Assembly: GCF_019931575.1 (NCBI RefSeq)
Contig: NZ_CP082923.1
Span: 4,030,001 to 4,094,000 of the forward strand
DNA length: 64,000 nucleotides
Direction: 5' to 3'
From: Caulobacter segnis
Lineage (GTDB): Bacteria > Pseudomonadota > Alphaproteobacteria > Caulobacterales > Caulobacteraceae
Shown here: positions 26,448 to 34,653 of the stretch, one piece after another
How positions within the stretch are numbered: position 1 is the stretch's first letter
How the letters are laid out: every line of letters begins with the position of its first letter
Position numbers and translations under genes: made by a program
The notes under the pieces: generated by a model
Told to the model about the DNA's origin: nothing
The model's input: the letters and a program-made list of their open reading frames with translations, nothing else
Databases searched by the model: none

Positions 26448-26687
26448 ATGCCGATGGTCAATATCCAGGTCACCCGCGAAGGCTCCGCGCCGGACCGCGA
26501 CGCCGTCACCGCCGACGAGAAGGCCCGGCTGATCGCCGGCGTCAGCCAGCTCCTGCTGGACGTCCTGGGCAAGCCGCTGGACTCGACCTTCGTGGTCATC
26601 CAGGAGGTCGAGTTGGAAAACTGGGGCTGGGGCGGCCTGCCCGCGCTCGAATACCGCAAGCGGCTCGCCGCCGGCGGAAAGTCATGA
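26448..26687 (+). CDS. 4-oxalocrotonate tautomerase family protein
   Basis: A 79-residue tautomerase-fold protein beginning MPMVNIQVTREG; after removal of Met the catalytic base would be Pro1. The later VVIQEVELENWGWGGLPALEYRK matches the long-4-OT type with WGxGG. A GAGAGGAG box precedes the ATG at 26448. It is 24 bases downstream of the SDR gene, and its stop codon region overlaps a possible upstream start of the nitronate monooxygenase gene, so it is part of the same operon. Confidence 0.88.
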   Translation: MPMVNIQVTREGSAPDRDAVTADEKARLIAGVSQLLLDVLGKPLDSTFVVIQEVELENWGWGGLPALEYRKRLAAGGKS

Positions 26688-26740
26688 GGTTTCCCGGGCC
26701 GTCCCTCGCGGCGGCCCCCACCTTGAAAAGGAGGCCGGAC

Positions 26741-27802
26741 ATGGCCGCTTCCAACCGCCTGCTGGACCTGCTCGGCGTCGAGCTGCCGATCATCCAGGCC
26801 CCCATGGCCGGCGCCACGACGCCCCAGATGGCCGTCGCGGTCAGCAACGCCGGCGGCCTGGGCTCGCTGCCCAGCGCGCTCTATTCCGAAGCCGAGCTGC
26901 GCGCGGCGCTGGAGACGGTGCGCAACGGCACGTCCAAACCGATCAACGTCAATTTCTTCAGCCACGAAAACCCTCCCGAGGACACGGCCCGCCAGGCCGC
27001 CTGGCGCCGGGCCCTGGCCCCCTACTATGTCGAGGCCGGGCTGGATCCCGACGCGCCGCTGGCGGCTGGCGGCCGCGCGCCGTTCAACGCGGCCTTCGCC
27101 AGCGTGGTCGAGGACCTGCGGCCCGAGGTGGTCAGCTTCCATTTCGGCCTGCCCGCCCCGGAGCTGGTCGACCGGGTCAAGCGGACCGGGGCCAAGGTGC
27201 TGTCCTCGGCGACCACCGTGGCCGAGGCCCTGTGGCTGGAGGCGCGCGGCGTTGACGCGGTCATCGCCATGGGCGTCGAGGCCGGCGGCCATCGCGGCAA
27301 CTTCCTGACGCCTAATTCCTTGGTTGGCGACATGAGCACCCAGGTCGGGACCTTGTCGCTGGTCCCCCGGATCGCCGACTCCGTCTCGGTCCCGGTGATC
27401 GCCGCGGGCGGGATCGCCGACCGACGCGGCGTCCTGGCCGCCTTCGCCCTGGGCGCGGAGGCCGTCCAGGTCGGCACCGCCTACCTGCTGACGCCCGAGG
27501 CCAGCGTCAGCGCCGTCTATCGCCAGGCCCTGGCCTCGGCCGAGGAGGCCACGGCGGTCACCAACCTGTTCACCGGCCGTCCGGCGCGCGGGATCGTCAA
27601 CCGCCTGATGGCCGAGTTGGGGCCGCTGTCCGACCTGCCACCGGCCTTCCCGACCGCCGGCGGCGCGATCGCCCCGCTGCGCAAGGCGGCCGAGGCGGCG
27701 GGGCGCGGCGACTTCAGCCCGCTGTGGGCCGGCCAGGCCTTTCGCCTGGCGCGCCCGATGTCGTCCGCCGAGCTGACCCGGAGCCTGGCCGGCGTGGCGT
27801 GA
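26741..27802 (+). CDS. Nitronate monooxygenase (2-nitropropane dioxygenase-like)
   Basis: A 353-residue FMN-dependent TIM-barrel enzyme that oxidises alkyl nitronates. Motifs: IIQAPMAGATTPQMAVAVSNAGGLGSLPSALYS at the start, VNFFSHENPP, the catalytic His in VEAGGHRGNF, and the phosphate-binding [33 protein letters not shown]. It is closest to the class I NMO pattern. The ATG at 26741 has AAAAGGAG at 7-base spacing, better than the ATG at 26684 that overlaps the tautomerase stop. It ends the LysR-SDR-tautomerase-NMO row. Confidence 0.93.
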   Translation: MAASNRLLDLLGVELPIIQAPMAGATTPQMAVAVSNAGGLGSLPSALYSEAELRAALETVRNGTSKPINVNFFSHENPPEDTARQAAWRRALAPYYVEAGLDPDAPLAAGGRAPFNAAFASVVEDLRPEVVSFHFGLPAPELVDRVKRTGAKVLSSATTVAEALWLEARGVDAVIAMGVEAGGHRGNFLTPNSLVGDMSTQVGTLSLVPRIADSVSVPVIAAGGIADRRGVLAAFALGAEAVQVGTAYLLTPEASVSAVYRQALASAEEATAVTNLFTGRPARGIVNRLMAELGPLSDLPPAFPTAGGAIAPLRKAAEAAGRGDFSPLWAGQAFRLARPMSSAELTRSLAGVA

Positions 27803-27894
27803 ACCGCTTCCAAGGTCTTCTCCGCCTTTACCTTGCGAAGCGCCCCTCGCCTGAGCCATGCTTCACCGCCGCCAGGTGAGGGACGACCTTTTCG

Positions 27895-28347
27895 ATGACC
27901 GACAGCCAGCCGGCCAGTCCTGATCCCGCGTGGCGCGCGCCCAGCGAGCCGCCGACGCCGGTGACGCCCGTCCCGTTCGGCAAGCCGTGGAGCATCTGGT
28001 TCTGGGGCGGGGTGCTGTCGACGGCGGGCCTGGCCCTGGCCGTGGCGCCGCGCCCGGTGCTGCATCTGCTGGACGCCCATGTCGACGCCACGTCCCTGCC
28101 CTGGGTGCGGTTCGCGGGCCTTGTCCTGCTGGCCTACGCCATGGGCTATCACGTCGCCGGCTGGACCGGGCAGCGCACCTATATGCGGGCCTCGGTGGTG
28201 CTGCGGGTGTTCTCGCTGGTGGTGATCGGCGCCTTCGTACTGCTGGACTGGCTGCCCAAGGCCTGGTTGGCCGTGGGCCTGGTCGACTTCGCCGGGGCGG
28301 TGTGGACGACACTGGAGCTCAGGTGGCGGCCAAAGCCTAGGACTTGA
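27895..28347 (+). CDS. Small integral membrane protein of unknown function
   Basis: A 150-residue protein with a Pro-rich cytoplasmic start and four hydrophobic segments (about residues 33-50, 67-87, 99-118 and 122-140). No family motif is recognised. It overlaps the convergent PAP2 gene by 11 bases. The ATG at 27895 is a reasonable start without a strong ribosome-binding site. Confidence 0.72.
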   Translation: MTDSQPASPDPAWRAPSEPPTPVTPVPFGKPWSIWFWGGVLSTAGLALAVAPRPVLHLLDAHVDATSLPWVRFAGLVLLAYAMGYHVAGWTGQRTYMRASVVLRVFSLVVIGAFVLLDWLPKAWLAVGLVDFAGAVWTTLELRWRPKPRT

Positions 28348-29053
28348 GGGCCGGAGGCCGCTTGAGTCCTCTCTGCACGAAGAAGGCCGCCAGCCAGCAG
28401 GCCATGGCCCAGGCCGCGCCGACGCACCAGCCGGCCAGCACGTCGCTGGCCCAGTGGACGCCCAGATAGACGCGGCTGGCCCCCACCAGCAGGCTCACCA
28501 GCACCGCCGCCCCGATGGCCAGCGCCTTGACCCGCCGCTTGTCGGCGAAGCGCGCGGCCAGGACGCCCAGGGTCAGGAACACCACGGCCGACAGCATGGC
28601 GTGGCCGGACGGAAAGCTGGCGTTGACCGCCTCCACCGCCCGATAGGCCAGATCCGGCCGCTCGCGCTCGAACACCCGCTTCAGGGTCTGGCTGATGATC
28701 AGGCCGCCGCCGGCGCCCGCGACCAGCAGCAGGCCCTCGGCCCAGCGCCGCAGGGACGCCAGCAGGGCGAAGGCCAGCAGGATCAGCAGGCCCAGCACCG
28801 TCACCGACCCCAGGGCCGTGACGTCGGTCGCGGCGATGTGCAGCCACTTGGGCCCGACCAGGTCGTGCGGCAGGCCGTCGACGCGCAGGGCCCGCAGGAT
28901 CGAAAGGTCCAGGGCCCGCGTCTCGCCCTCGGCCACCTCGTCGGCGATCGACAGGAAGCCCCAGCCGCCCACCGCCACGACCAGCAGGGCGAGGGTCGCG
29001 CCCAACTCACCGCGGGCGGCGCTCACAAGTCGGCGAAAGTCGATGCGGATCAA
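28337..29053 (-). CDS. PAP2-family phosphatase, membrane-bound
   Basis: A 238-residue membrane phosphatase of the lipid phosphatase/undecaprenyl-diphosphatase type. The three PAP2 motifs are intact: LKRVFERERP, FPSGHA and SRVYLGVHWASDV. About six transmembrane helices are visible, the active site facing the periplasm. Substrate is probably a lipid phosphate. A start at 29053 (MIRIDFRRLVS) is used. Its 3' end overlaps that of the preceding membrane-protein gene. Confidence 0.92.
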   Translation of the reverse strand: MIRIDFRRLVSAARGELGATLALLVVAVGGWGFLSIADEVAEGETRALDLSILRALRVDGLPHDLVGPKWLHIAATDVTALGSVTVLGLLILLAFALLASLRRWAEGLLLVAGAGGGLIISQTLKRVFERERPDLAYRAVEAVNASFPSGHAMLSAVVFLTLGVLAARFADKRRVKALAIGAAVLVSLLVGASRVYLGVHWASDVLAGWCVGAAWAMACWLAAFFVQRGLKRPPALKS

Positions 29054-29188
29054 GCGGATAAGACCTTCCCGGCAATCTTCAAGTTACAATATTTCCCTTT
29101 TGAAACATGAACTTAAGCTGATCAAGGCCGTTCAGGTTCCGACCATGTCGAAAATCGTAGGTTCGACATCTGTTCAAGGAGACCTGTC

Positions 29189-29563
29189 ATGAAACGCTTT
29201 ATCACCGCCTCTCTCGCCGTCCTGATGCTGGCCGGCGGCGCGGGCGCCGCCTCGGCCCAGGACTGGCGCAAGGACCACAATAACAATGGCCGCTATGACA
29301 GCCGCGACCGCGCCTACGAGCAAGGCCGCCGCGACCAGGCGCGCGCCGAGGATCGCCATGACCGTCGCGAATATCGCCGCTGGGCCAAGGGCCAGCGTCT
29401 GGAGCAGCGCTATCGCGACAACCGCTACTATGTCAGCGACTATCGCCGCTACGGCCTGCGCCAGCCTCCGCGCGGCTATCGCTGGCAGAAGGTCGACAAC
29501 CAATACCTGCTGACGGCCGTCGCCACCGGCCTGATCGCCTCGGTGATCATCGCCAACCACTAA
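29189..29563 (+). CDS. RcnB-family periplasmic protein
   Basis: A 124-residue protein with a signal peptide (MKRFITASLAVLMLAGGAGAASA). The mature part is very rich in Arg, Asp and Tyr (HNNNGRYDSRDRAYEQGRRDQARAEDRHDRREYRRWAKG), then the RcnB-type end GYRWQKVDNQYLLTAVATGLIASVI. RcnB in E. coli takes part in Ni/Co homeostasis; the function here is inferred from fold only. AAGGAG precedes the ATG at 29189. An imperfect hairpin at 29576-29604 follows. Confidence 0.85.
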   Translation: MKRFITASLAVLMLAGGAGAASAQDWRKDHNNNGRYDSRDRAYEQGRRDQARAEDRHDRREYRRWAKGQRLEQRYRDNRYYVSDYRRYGLRQPPRGYRWQKVDNQYLLTAVATGLIASVIIANH

Positions 29564-29575
29564 AAAAACAGGCCT

Positions 29576-29604
29576 AGAGGGGGCGCTGCAGCGCGGCGCC
29601 CTCT
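29576..29604 (+). terminator. Imperfect hairpin after the RcnB-like gene
   Basis: AGAG...GGGCGC pairs with GCGCC...CTCT, starting 13 bases after the stop codon. No T tract follows, so function as a terminator is uncertain. Confidence 0.4.
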
Positions 29605-29640
29605 TCCCTCCCCCTACGGGAAGGCGCTAATCCGGTGGAC

Positions 29641-30651
29641 ATGCCCGAGTTCGCCGAAACCAGCTCCGCCGCCGATCCGCTGATCACCCTGGTCCCCGAC
29701 AAGTGGGTGACCCTCCGCGACGCCTTCGGCGTGGACAGCGACATGAAGGTCCAGGCCTTCTCGCACCGCGATGCCCACGTCCCGGAAATCGACACGGCCT
29801 ACAAGTTCGATCCCCAGACGACCAAGGCCATCTGCGCCGGCTTCGCCAAGGATCGCCGCGTGATGGTCCAGGGCTACCACGGCACCGGCAAGTCGACCCA
29901 CATCGAGCAGATCGCCGCCCGCCTGAACTGGCCGCTGGTCCGGGTGAACCTGGACAGCCACGTCAGCCGCATCGACCTCGTCGGCAAGGACGCCATCGTC
30001 CTGAAGGACGGCAAGCAAGTCACCGAGTTCCGTGAAGGCATCCTGCCCTGGGCGCTGCAGCGGCCGATCGCCCTGGTGTTCGACGAATACGACGCCGGCC
30101 GCCCGGACGTGATGTTCGTGATCCAGCGGGTGCTGGAAGCCGGCGGCAAGCTGACCCTGCTGGACCAGAACCGCGTCATCCGCGCCAATCCGTATTTCCG
30201 GCTGTTCTCGACGACCAACACCATCGGTCTGGGCGACACCACCGGCCTCTATCACGGCACCCAGCAGATCAATCAGGGTCAGATGGACCGCTGGTCGATC
30301 GTCACGACGCTGAACTACCTGGAGCACGACGTCGAAGCCGCCATCGTGCTGGCCAAGAACCCGTCGTACGACACGGCCGAGGGCAAGCGCACCCTGGCCG
30401 CCATGGTCCGCGTCGCCGACATGACCCGCAACGCCTTCATGAACGGCGACATCTCGACCGTCATGAGCCCGCGCACCGTGATCACCTGGGCCCAGAACGC
30501 CGAGATCTTCGATCACGACGTCGCCCTGGCCTTCCGCCTGACCTTCCTGAACAAGTGCGACGAACTTGAGCGCCCCACGGTGGCCGAGTTCTTCCAGCGC
30601 GCGTTCGGGACGGACCTGCCGGAAAGCGCGGCGCGGGTGAAGGTGGCCTAA
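29641..30651 (+). CDS. cobS: CobS-type AAA+ ATPase (cobaltochelatase subunit)
   Basis: A 336-residue AAA+ ATPase that in cobalamin synthesis powers cobalt insertion together with CobT and CobN. Walker A is GYHGTGKST (about residues 80-88), Walker [17 protein letters not shown], and sensor I STTNT. The central segment [20 protein letters not shown] and the [11 protein letters not shown] loop are CobS hallmarks. A GTG at 29635 is an alternative start with better AAGG spacing. No cobT or cobN is in this window. In many alphaproteobacteria it follows a bolA/J-domain pair, which here is about 7 kb upstream. Confidence 0.93.
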   Translation: MPEFAETSSAADPLITLVPDKWVTLRDAFGVDSDMKVQAFSHRDAHVPEIDTAYKFDPQTTKAICAGFAKDRRVMVQGYHGTGKSTHIEQIAARLNWPLVRVNLDSHVSRIDLVGKDAIVLKDGKQVTEFREGILPWALQRPIALVFDEYDAGRPDVMFVIQRVLEAGGKLTLLDQNRVIRANPYFRLFSTTNTIGLGDTTGLYHGTQQINQGQMDRWSIVTTLNYLEHDVEAAIVLAKNPSYDTAEGKRTLAAMVRVADMTRNAFMNGDISTVMSPRTVITWAQNAEIFDHDVALAFRLTFLNKCDELERPTVAEFFQRAFGTDLPESAARVKVA

Positions 30652-30739
30652 GGCCCGAAGCATTTCCGACAAGACAGCGTCATCGGAACCGCCTCTACTG
30701 GCGGTCCGTTGACCTGCGACACTTTTCGGAGCCTCCCCC

Positions 30740-30985
30740 ATGACCGACATCACCTACACCATCGTCGAGCACGACGGCGGCTGGGCCTACAAGGTGGGCG
30801 ACACGTTCTCCGAGACCTTCGCCAGCCACGACGCGGCCCTGGCGGCCGCCAAGCGCGCGGCCGGCGAGCAGACCGTGCCGGGCGACGATGTCGGCATCAC
30901 CTACGAGGACAAGAACGCCGTCTGGCACGGCGAAGTGGCCGACGGCGACGACCGTCCGACCACCCACGTCCGCGACGCCAAATAG
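30740..30985 (+). CDS. DUF2188-like small protein
   Basis: An 81-residue soluble protein (ITYTIVEHDGGWAYKVGDTFSETFASHDAALAAAKRAA) with the strand-turn-helix pattern of DUF2188, a family without assigned function. An acidic tail (VADGDDRPTTHVRDAK) follows. The start at 30740 has GGAGCC upstream. It follows cobS by 88 bases and precedes a nested inverted repeat. Confidence 0.8.
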   Translation: MTDITYTIVEHDGGWAYKVGDTFSETFASHDAALAAAKRAAGEQTVPGDDVGITYEDKNAVWHGEVADGDDRPTTHVRDAK

Positions 30986-30994
30986 CCGCCATCC

Positions 30995-31081
30995 TCCCCG
31001 TTTTCTGACGCCTTTTTCGGCGCCCGAGGGTGCGATGTGGCCCGGCGGCCACGTTGCACAGCTTTCCGGGAAAAACGGGGA
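30995..31081. repeat. Nested inverted repeat between two small genes
   Basis: Outer arms TCCCCGTTTT (30995-31004) and AAAACGGGGA (31072-31081) are perfect reverse complements. Inside them lies a strong hairpin, GTGCGATGTGGCC (31030-31042) with GGCCACGTTGCAC (31047-31059), loop CGGC; the two non-Watson-Crick positions can form G-U pairs in RNA. It could be an RNA structure or the remains of a small mobile palindrome. Confidence 0.65.
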
Positions 31082-31154
31082 ACGCGGGCCCAAAGCCAGG
31101 CTTTGATACGGTGTGGGCCGGCGCGGACCGGCCCTTATCGAGGAGCCCCAATCC

Positions 31155-31460
31155 ATGGCCGGCAAGCCGTTGAAGATCGTGCCGCCCGTCTCGAGCGTGG
31201 CGGAAGTCTATGACCTGGGGCGCGGCCCCGAGACCACCGCTCAGCGCGTGAAACGCCTGCAGAACGAAGCCCGTCTGCTGGCCCGCGAGGAGATCGAGCG
31301 TCTGGACCGCGACCTTCGCAAGCTGGCCGATCAGGCCAGGAGCATCGCCGACGGCGGCGAGGCCTATCCGGCCGGCGTCCGCGACCTGGCGGGCCGCATC
31401 TCGGTCGACACGGCTCAGCGCGCCGAGATTCTGCGCGCCCTGCTGGAACGCTCGCACTGA
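31155..31460 (+). CDS. Conserved-looking helical protein of unknown function
   Basis: A 101-residue protein (MAGKPLKIVPPVSSVAEVYDLGRG) whose C-terminal two thirds is a charged amphipathic helix (RVKRLQNEARLLAREEIERLDRDLRKLADQAR). Probably a coiled-coil cytoplasmic protein. AGGAG precedes the ATG at 31155. I do not recognise a family. Confidence 0.7.
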   Translation: MAGKPLKIVPPVSSVAEVYDLGRGPETTAQRVKRLQNEARLLAREEIERLDRDLRKLADQARSIADGGEAYPAGVRDLAGRISVDTAQRAEILRALLERSH

Positions 31461-31468
31461 CGCCCAGG

Positions 31469-31499
31469 CCGCTCATTCCCGTCTTGGCGGAATGAGCGG
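31469..31499. terminator. Hairpin between convergent small genes
   Basis: CCGCTCATTCC and GGAATGAGCGG form 11-base perfect arms with a 9-base loop, 9 bases after one stop and 24 bases before the other. Likely a bidirectional terminator; the GCTCATTCC arm resembles the arm of the repeat at 2381-2472. Confidence 0.6.
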
Positions 31500-31522
31500 A
31501 TCCGGGTCTTTCAAAAAATTCC

Positions 31523-31765
31523 TCAGCCGCCGGCGTTGGCCATCTTGCGCAGCCGGCGGGCCAAGTCCTCGGGCCGCTCGGCGATCTGGTCGAACAGGGA
31601 CTGGACCTCGGCCTCGCCGAACCCCGCCGCGCGCAGGGTGCGCCAGGCGCCGGCCAGCACCGCCTCGGCGATGTCCAGGCGGTCGTCGGGCATGGCCAGC
31701 CCGGAACCCAACGAGTCCTGGCCGAACGGATTCTGACAGACGGAATAGCGAGCGGCGAGCGACAT
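31523..31765 (-). CDS. Small protein of unknown function
   Basis: An 80-residue protein (SLAARYSVCQNPFGQDSLGSGLAM...) with a C-terminal helical half ending RPEDLARRLRKMANAGG. A canonical AGGAGG lies seven bases before the ATG at 31765, which supports it being a real gene. No family is recognised. Confidence 0.65.
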   Translation of the reverse strand: MSLAARYSVCQNPFGQDSLGSGLAMPDDRLDIAEAVLAGAWRTLRAAGFGEAEVQSLFDQIAERPEDLARRLRKMANAGG

Positions 31766-31974
31766 GACGGCCTCCTACGGTCGTCGGTAATGTTCCCCTT
31801 TTGTTCTCTTCGCGCAAGAGGCTTGCGTCCCCGTTTCGGGCTCGGTTCCGGCGCGGAGTCTGGCAGGCACGAAAAACCCCGAGGTCGGGGGGGACCTCGG
31901 GGCTCGAAGCATCGCCGGGGCGGACGACGCGACATTTGGTCGCCGGCTCACAACGGCGACCAAATTTCAGGATG

Positions 31975-32355
31975 TCAGCGGCAGACGGTCCGCTCGCGAT
32001 AGACGCCGTTCCAACGGTCGTAGTCGCGGGTCGTCCAGCACTCGCGGTCGTCGTAGTAGGGGCGCGGGGCGTAGCCGTAGCCATAGCCGTAACGCGGCGG
32101 GGGCGGCGGCGGGGCGTAGCGGCGGCCGTAGTAGCGATCGTCATAGCGGTCGTTGCGGTTGCCGTCCGAGATCGCCGCGCCGACAGCCAGGCCAACGATT
32201 CCGGCCGCGATGGCGGCCGTGGCGACGTCACCGCCGCGGTCCCGATGGTGGCGGTAATAGCGCGGATCGGCCGAAGCGGCGGTGGCGGTCACCAGCGACA
32301 GGGCGGCGACACCGGCGGCGACCCGACCGATCGTGCTCATCATCTTGTTGGCCAT
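31975..32355 (-). CDS. Secreted Gly/Tyr/Arg-rich protein
   Basis: A 126-residue protein with a signal peptide (MSTIGRVAAGVAALSLVTATAASA), a short glycine-zipper helix (ATAAIAAGIVGLAVGAAI), then a Tyr/Pro/Arg-rich tail (RRYAPPPPPPRYGYGYGYAPRPYY) ending with a Cys-containing segment (DRECWTTRDYD...RTVCR). The zipper suggests an envelope-associated protein. GGAGG precedes the ATG at 32355. Similar low-complexity secreted proteins are common in this group. Confidence 0.78.
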   Translation of the reverse strand: MANKMMSTIGRVAAGVAALSLVTATAASADPRYYRHHRDRGGDVATAAIAAGIVGLAVGAAISDGNRNDRYDDRYYGRRYAPPPPPPRYGYGYGYAPRPYYDDRECWTTRDYDRWNGVYRERTVCR

Positions 32356-32550
32356 GAAAGCCTCCGTGGGTCTTCGCTTCCCGGCGCCCTTCGCGTCGTC
32401 TCAAGCGTCACGGAGGACAATCGGACGGCGCGCCTGAACGGTGCCTGAACGAGTCATTCAACGGAATACAGAACCGGTTTGTTCACCTTTTCGCGTCAGG
32501 GTGATCGAACCGAGGGCCCCGACGCGGCCTTCGCGCCTACGGAGACCGCC

Positions 32551-33024
32551 ATGTCCAATACCGTGTCGTACGCCCAAGGCCAGGCCTTGCAGGTCCTGTC
32601 GTTCGAGGTCGGTGCCCAAACCTATTGCGTCCCCGTCAGCGCCGTCCGGGAAATCCGCGGTGTCACGCCGCCCACCCCGCTGCCCGACGCGCCGCCCTTC
32701 GTGCGCGGCGTCATCAACCTGCGCGGCCAGGTCATGCCGGTCATCGATCTGTCGTGGCGCCTCGGCAAGGGCGCGGCGCAGGACGGCCCGCGCCAGGTGA
32801 TCATCGTGGTCGAGAACCAGACCGACGTCGCCGGCCTGCTGGTCGACGCCGTCTGCGACAGCTTCACCGTCGAGGCCGAGCAGATCAATCCGCCCCCCGC
32901 CCTGGGCGACGGCGAGGACTCGCCGCTGGTCTCGGCCGTGATCACCGCCGGCGAAGGCGACATGACGGTCCTGCTGGCCGTCAGCCGCATCCTGCCGGAA
33001 CGCCAGGAAGCCCTGGCCGCCTAA
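32551..33024 (+). CDS. cheW: CheW-like chemotaxis scaffold protein
   Basis: A 157-residue CheW domain protein that couples chemoreceptors to the CheA kinase. Motifs: QVLSFEVGAQTYCVPVSAVREIRGV, RGVINLRGQVMPVIDLSWRLG, and AGLLVDAVCDSFTVEAEQINPPP. The ATG at 32551 gives the normal start; upstream in-frame ATG at 32479 lacks support. It is an orphan: no cheA, cheY or receptor gene adjoins. Assignment as a main or secondary CheW cannot be made here. Confidence 0.9.
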   Translation: MSNTVSYAQGQALQVLSFEVGAQTYCVPVSAVREIRGVTPPTPLPDAPPFVRGVINLRGQVMPVIDLSWRLGKGAAQDGPRQVIIVVENQTDVAGLLVDAVCDSFTVEAEQINPPPALGDGEDSPLVSAVITAGEGDMTVLLAVSRILPERQEALAA

Positions 33025-33046
33025 TTTGGGGGCGGCCTAAGGCCGC

Positions 33047-33460
33047 CTAGCTCGGCATCCCGTCGAACTGGGGCAGGTCCAGCGGCCTGGCCCAGTGAAG
33101 TCGACGACGATCGAACATCTCCAACTTGGGCTCGATCAGGTCGGGCTGGTCCAGGCTGCCCAGTTGCACGAACACCGTGCCGGGGAAGCTGTCCAGATTG
33201 CTGGTGAAGATCCGCGAGCCGCACTCCGGACAGAAGTTGCGGTCCAGCCCCGCGCCGGAATTGGCGATGTAGTGGAACGCCTTGGGCGCGCCGCTCAACA
33301 GCTCAAAATCATCGGCCGGCACGGCGAAGAAGGTGGCCATCTCGCCGCCCGACGCGCGCTTGCAGTCGTTGCAGTGGCAGTTGGCGACGAATGACGGGTC
33401 GGTGTCGAACGCGAACTTCACGGCGCCGCAGGCGCACTGGGCCGTATACTTCTTGGGCAT
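33047..33460 (-). CDS. GFA (glutathione-dependent formaldehyde-activating) family protein
   Basis: A 137-residue zinc protein of the GFA/CENP-V fold. Cys ligands are visible as AQCACGAVKF, CHCNDCKRASG and FCPECGSRIF. The family name comes from a glutathione-dependent enzyme; activity here is not established. Start at 33460. It stands alone, with the SdpI-like gene on the same strand upstream. Confidence 0.9.
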   Translation of the reverse strand: MPKKYTAQCACGAVKFAFDTDPSFVANCHCNDCKRASGGEMATFFAVPADDFELLSGAPKAFHYIANSGAGLDRNFCPECGSRIFTSNLDSFPGTVFVQLGSLDQPDLIEPKLEMFDRRRLHWARPLDLPQFDGMPS

Positions 33461-33552
33461 GATCCGGTCCTTTCGACGTGACGAAAGCCGGCGAAGGGCG
33501 CCGCCCGACCCGGCGGCCCAGAATTACACGCTCCCGCTCGACCGCAAGCGCC

Positions 33553-34230
33553 TCAGCGCGTGCGGTCCGGGTCGATGAGCCAGACCCGCCAGCTTTCGAA
33601 CACCACGATCACCGCGATCGCCAACACGCAGAAAGTCACCGCCTGGAAGCCCTCCGGCTGGGGCGCGAACGGCGCGGCCAGCATGCCCGCCAGGCCGCCC
33701 CAGAAGAACAGCCGCCCGGCCAGCCGGTTGGCCTTGTCCCAGGCCAGACGGCTCTGGAACGTCCAGGGCGTGCGCACCCCGATCAGGGCGTTGGGACTGG
33801 TCTTGCCCAGCACGGCGCCGACGAAGCCCAGGATGGCGCTGACCATCGCCATGCCGAACCGGGGTCCGGGCTTGTCGCCCCAGCCCCAGGTCAGGCAGGC
33901 GTCCAGCAGGGCGATCAGGGCCAGGACCAGCAGGACGACGAACCGCGCCGCCGCCTGACCTCGCCGCGCGCTGGTCCCGCCCAGGCCCGCCGGAGCCCTG
34001 CGCGCCCCGATCCAGCCAGAGACGGTGATCACCGCCGAGATCACGGCCAGCACCAGCACGAACAGGGCCATCTCGCCCCGGCCGCCCCAGCGGTCGACCT
34101 GCCCCTCGGCGTTGAAGTGCATAGGCAGCGGATGGGTCGGCCCGAACAGGGCGATGGTCCCCGCCAGGCCAAACTGGCCCACGGTCAGGATCCACGACGC
34201 CGCGTCGGCCCCGCGCGTTCGATCAGTCAT
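33553..34230 (-). CDS. SdpI-family membrane protein
   Basis: A 225-residue integral membrane protein. The N-terminal DUF1648-like motif is PLPMHFNAEGQVDRWGG and the SdpI motif is the C-terminal SPNALIGVRTPWTFQSRLAWDKANRLAGRL. About five or six transmembrane helices. In Bacillus subtilis, SdpI gives immunity to the SdpC toxin and sequesters the repressor SdpR. Here it overlaps an ArsR-type gene by 8 bases, as in sdpRI. No toxin gene is seen nearby. Confidence 0.9.
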   Translation of the reverse strand: MTDRTRGADAASWILTVGQFGLAGTIALFGPTHPLPMHFNAEGQVDRWGGRGEMALFVLVLAVISAVITVSGWIGARRAPAGLGGTSARRGQAAARFVVLLVLALIALLDACLTWGWGDKPGPRFGMAMVSAILGFVGAVLGKTSPNALIGVRTPWTFQSRLAWDKANRLAGRLFFWGGLAGMLAAPFAPQPEGFQAVTFCVLAIAVIVVFESWRVWLIDPDRTR

Positions 34231-34519
34231 GGTTGAGTTTCCCCGTCGGCTCGGCCTTCGGGACCGAGTCCATAAGCTCCAGCAGCACCGCCACCGCCTC
34301 CTCGATCGCCGAGATGCACAGGCGGTAGCGGATGGCGGTCCCGTCGCGCTCGGCCTCGACCAGGCCCGCGTCCTTCAGGGCGGTCAGGTGGCCGGTGATC
34401 GTCGGCCAGCTCATCTCGAACGCGGCGGCGATCTCGCCCGACAGCATCGGACGGTCGCGCAGCATCGCGATGATCTGCCGGCGGGCCGGATGGCCCAGCG
34501 CTTTGAAGACGCCACTCAT
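34223..34519 (-). CDS. ArsR-family repressor, SdpR-like
   Basis: A 98-residue winged-helix protein (SGVFKALGHPARRQIIAMLRDRPMLSGEIAAAFEMSWPTITGHLTALKDAGLVEAERDGTAIRYRL). It lacks metal-binding Cys, like the SdpR autorepressor. The ATG at 34519 gives the family start; a longer in-frame start at 34582 would read through the operator. An 18-bp palindrome 14 bases before the start is the likely autoregulatory site. It overlaps the SdpI-like gene. Confidence 0.9.
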   Translation of the reverse strand: MSGVFKALGHPARRQIIAMLRDRPMLSGEIAAAFEMSWPTITGHLTALKDAGLVEAERDGTAIRYRLCISAIEEAVAVLLELMDSVPKAEPTGKLNHD

Positions 34520-34532
34520 AGGCAAGAAGCTA

Positions 34533-34550
34533 ATTAGGAGTTTTCCTAAT
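34533..34550. promoter_or_regulatory. 18-bp palindrome, probable ArsR/SdpR operator
   Basis: ATTAGGA and TCCTAAT are perfect 7-base arms around GTTT, placed 14 bases upstream of the ArsR-type start. Its AT-rich composition stands out in this high-GC region. Confidence 0.72.
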
Positions 34551-34653
34551 ATCAAGAGGCAGCATCGCCAAACTCCAAACATTTGTTCGAATTCCCCCTT
34601 CCTCTGGCCCCGACCGGAACGCTAGTCTCCCAGCCAAACAAGGGAGAGACGGG

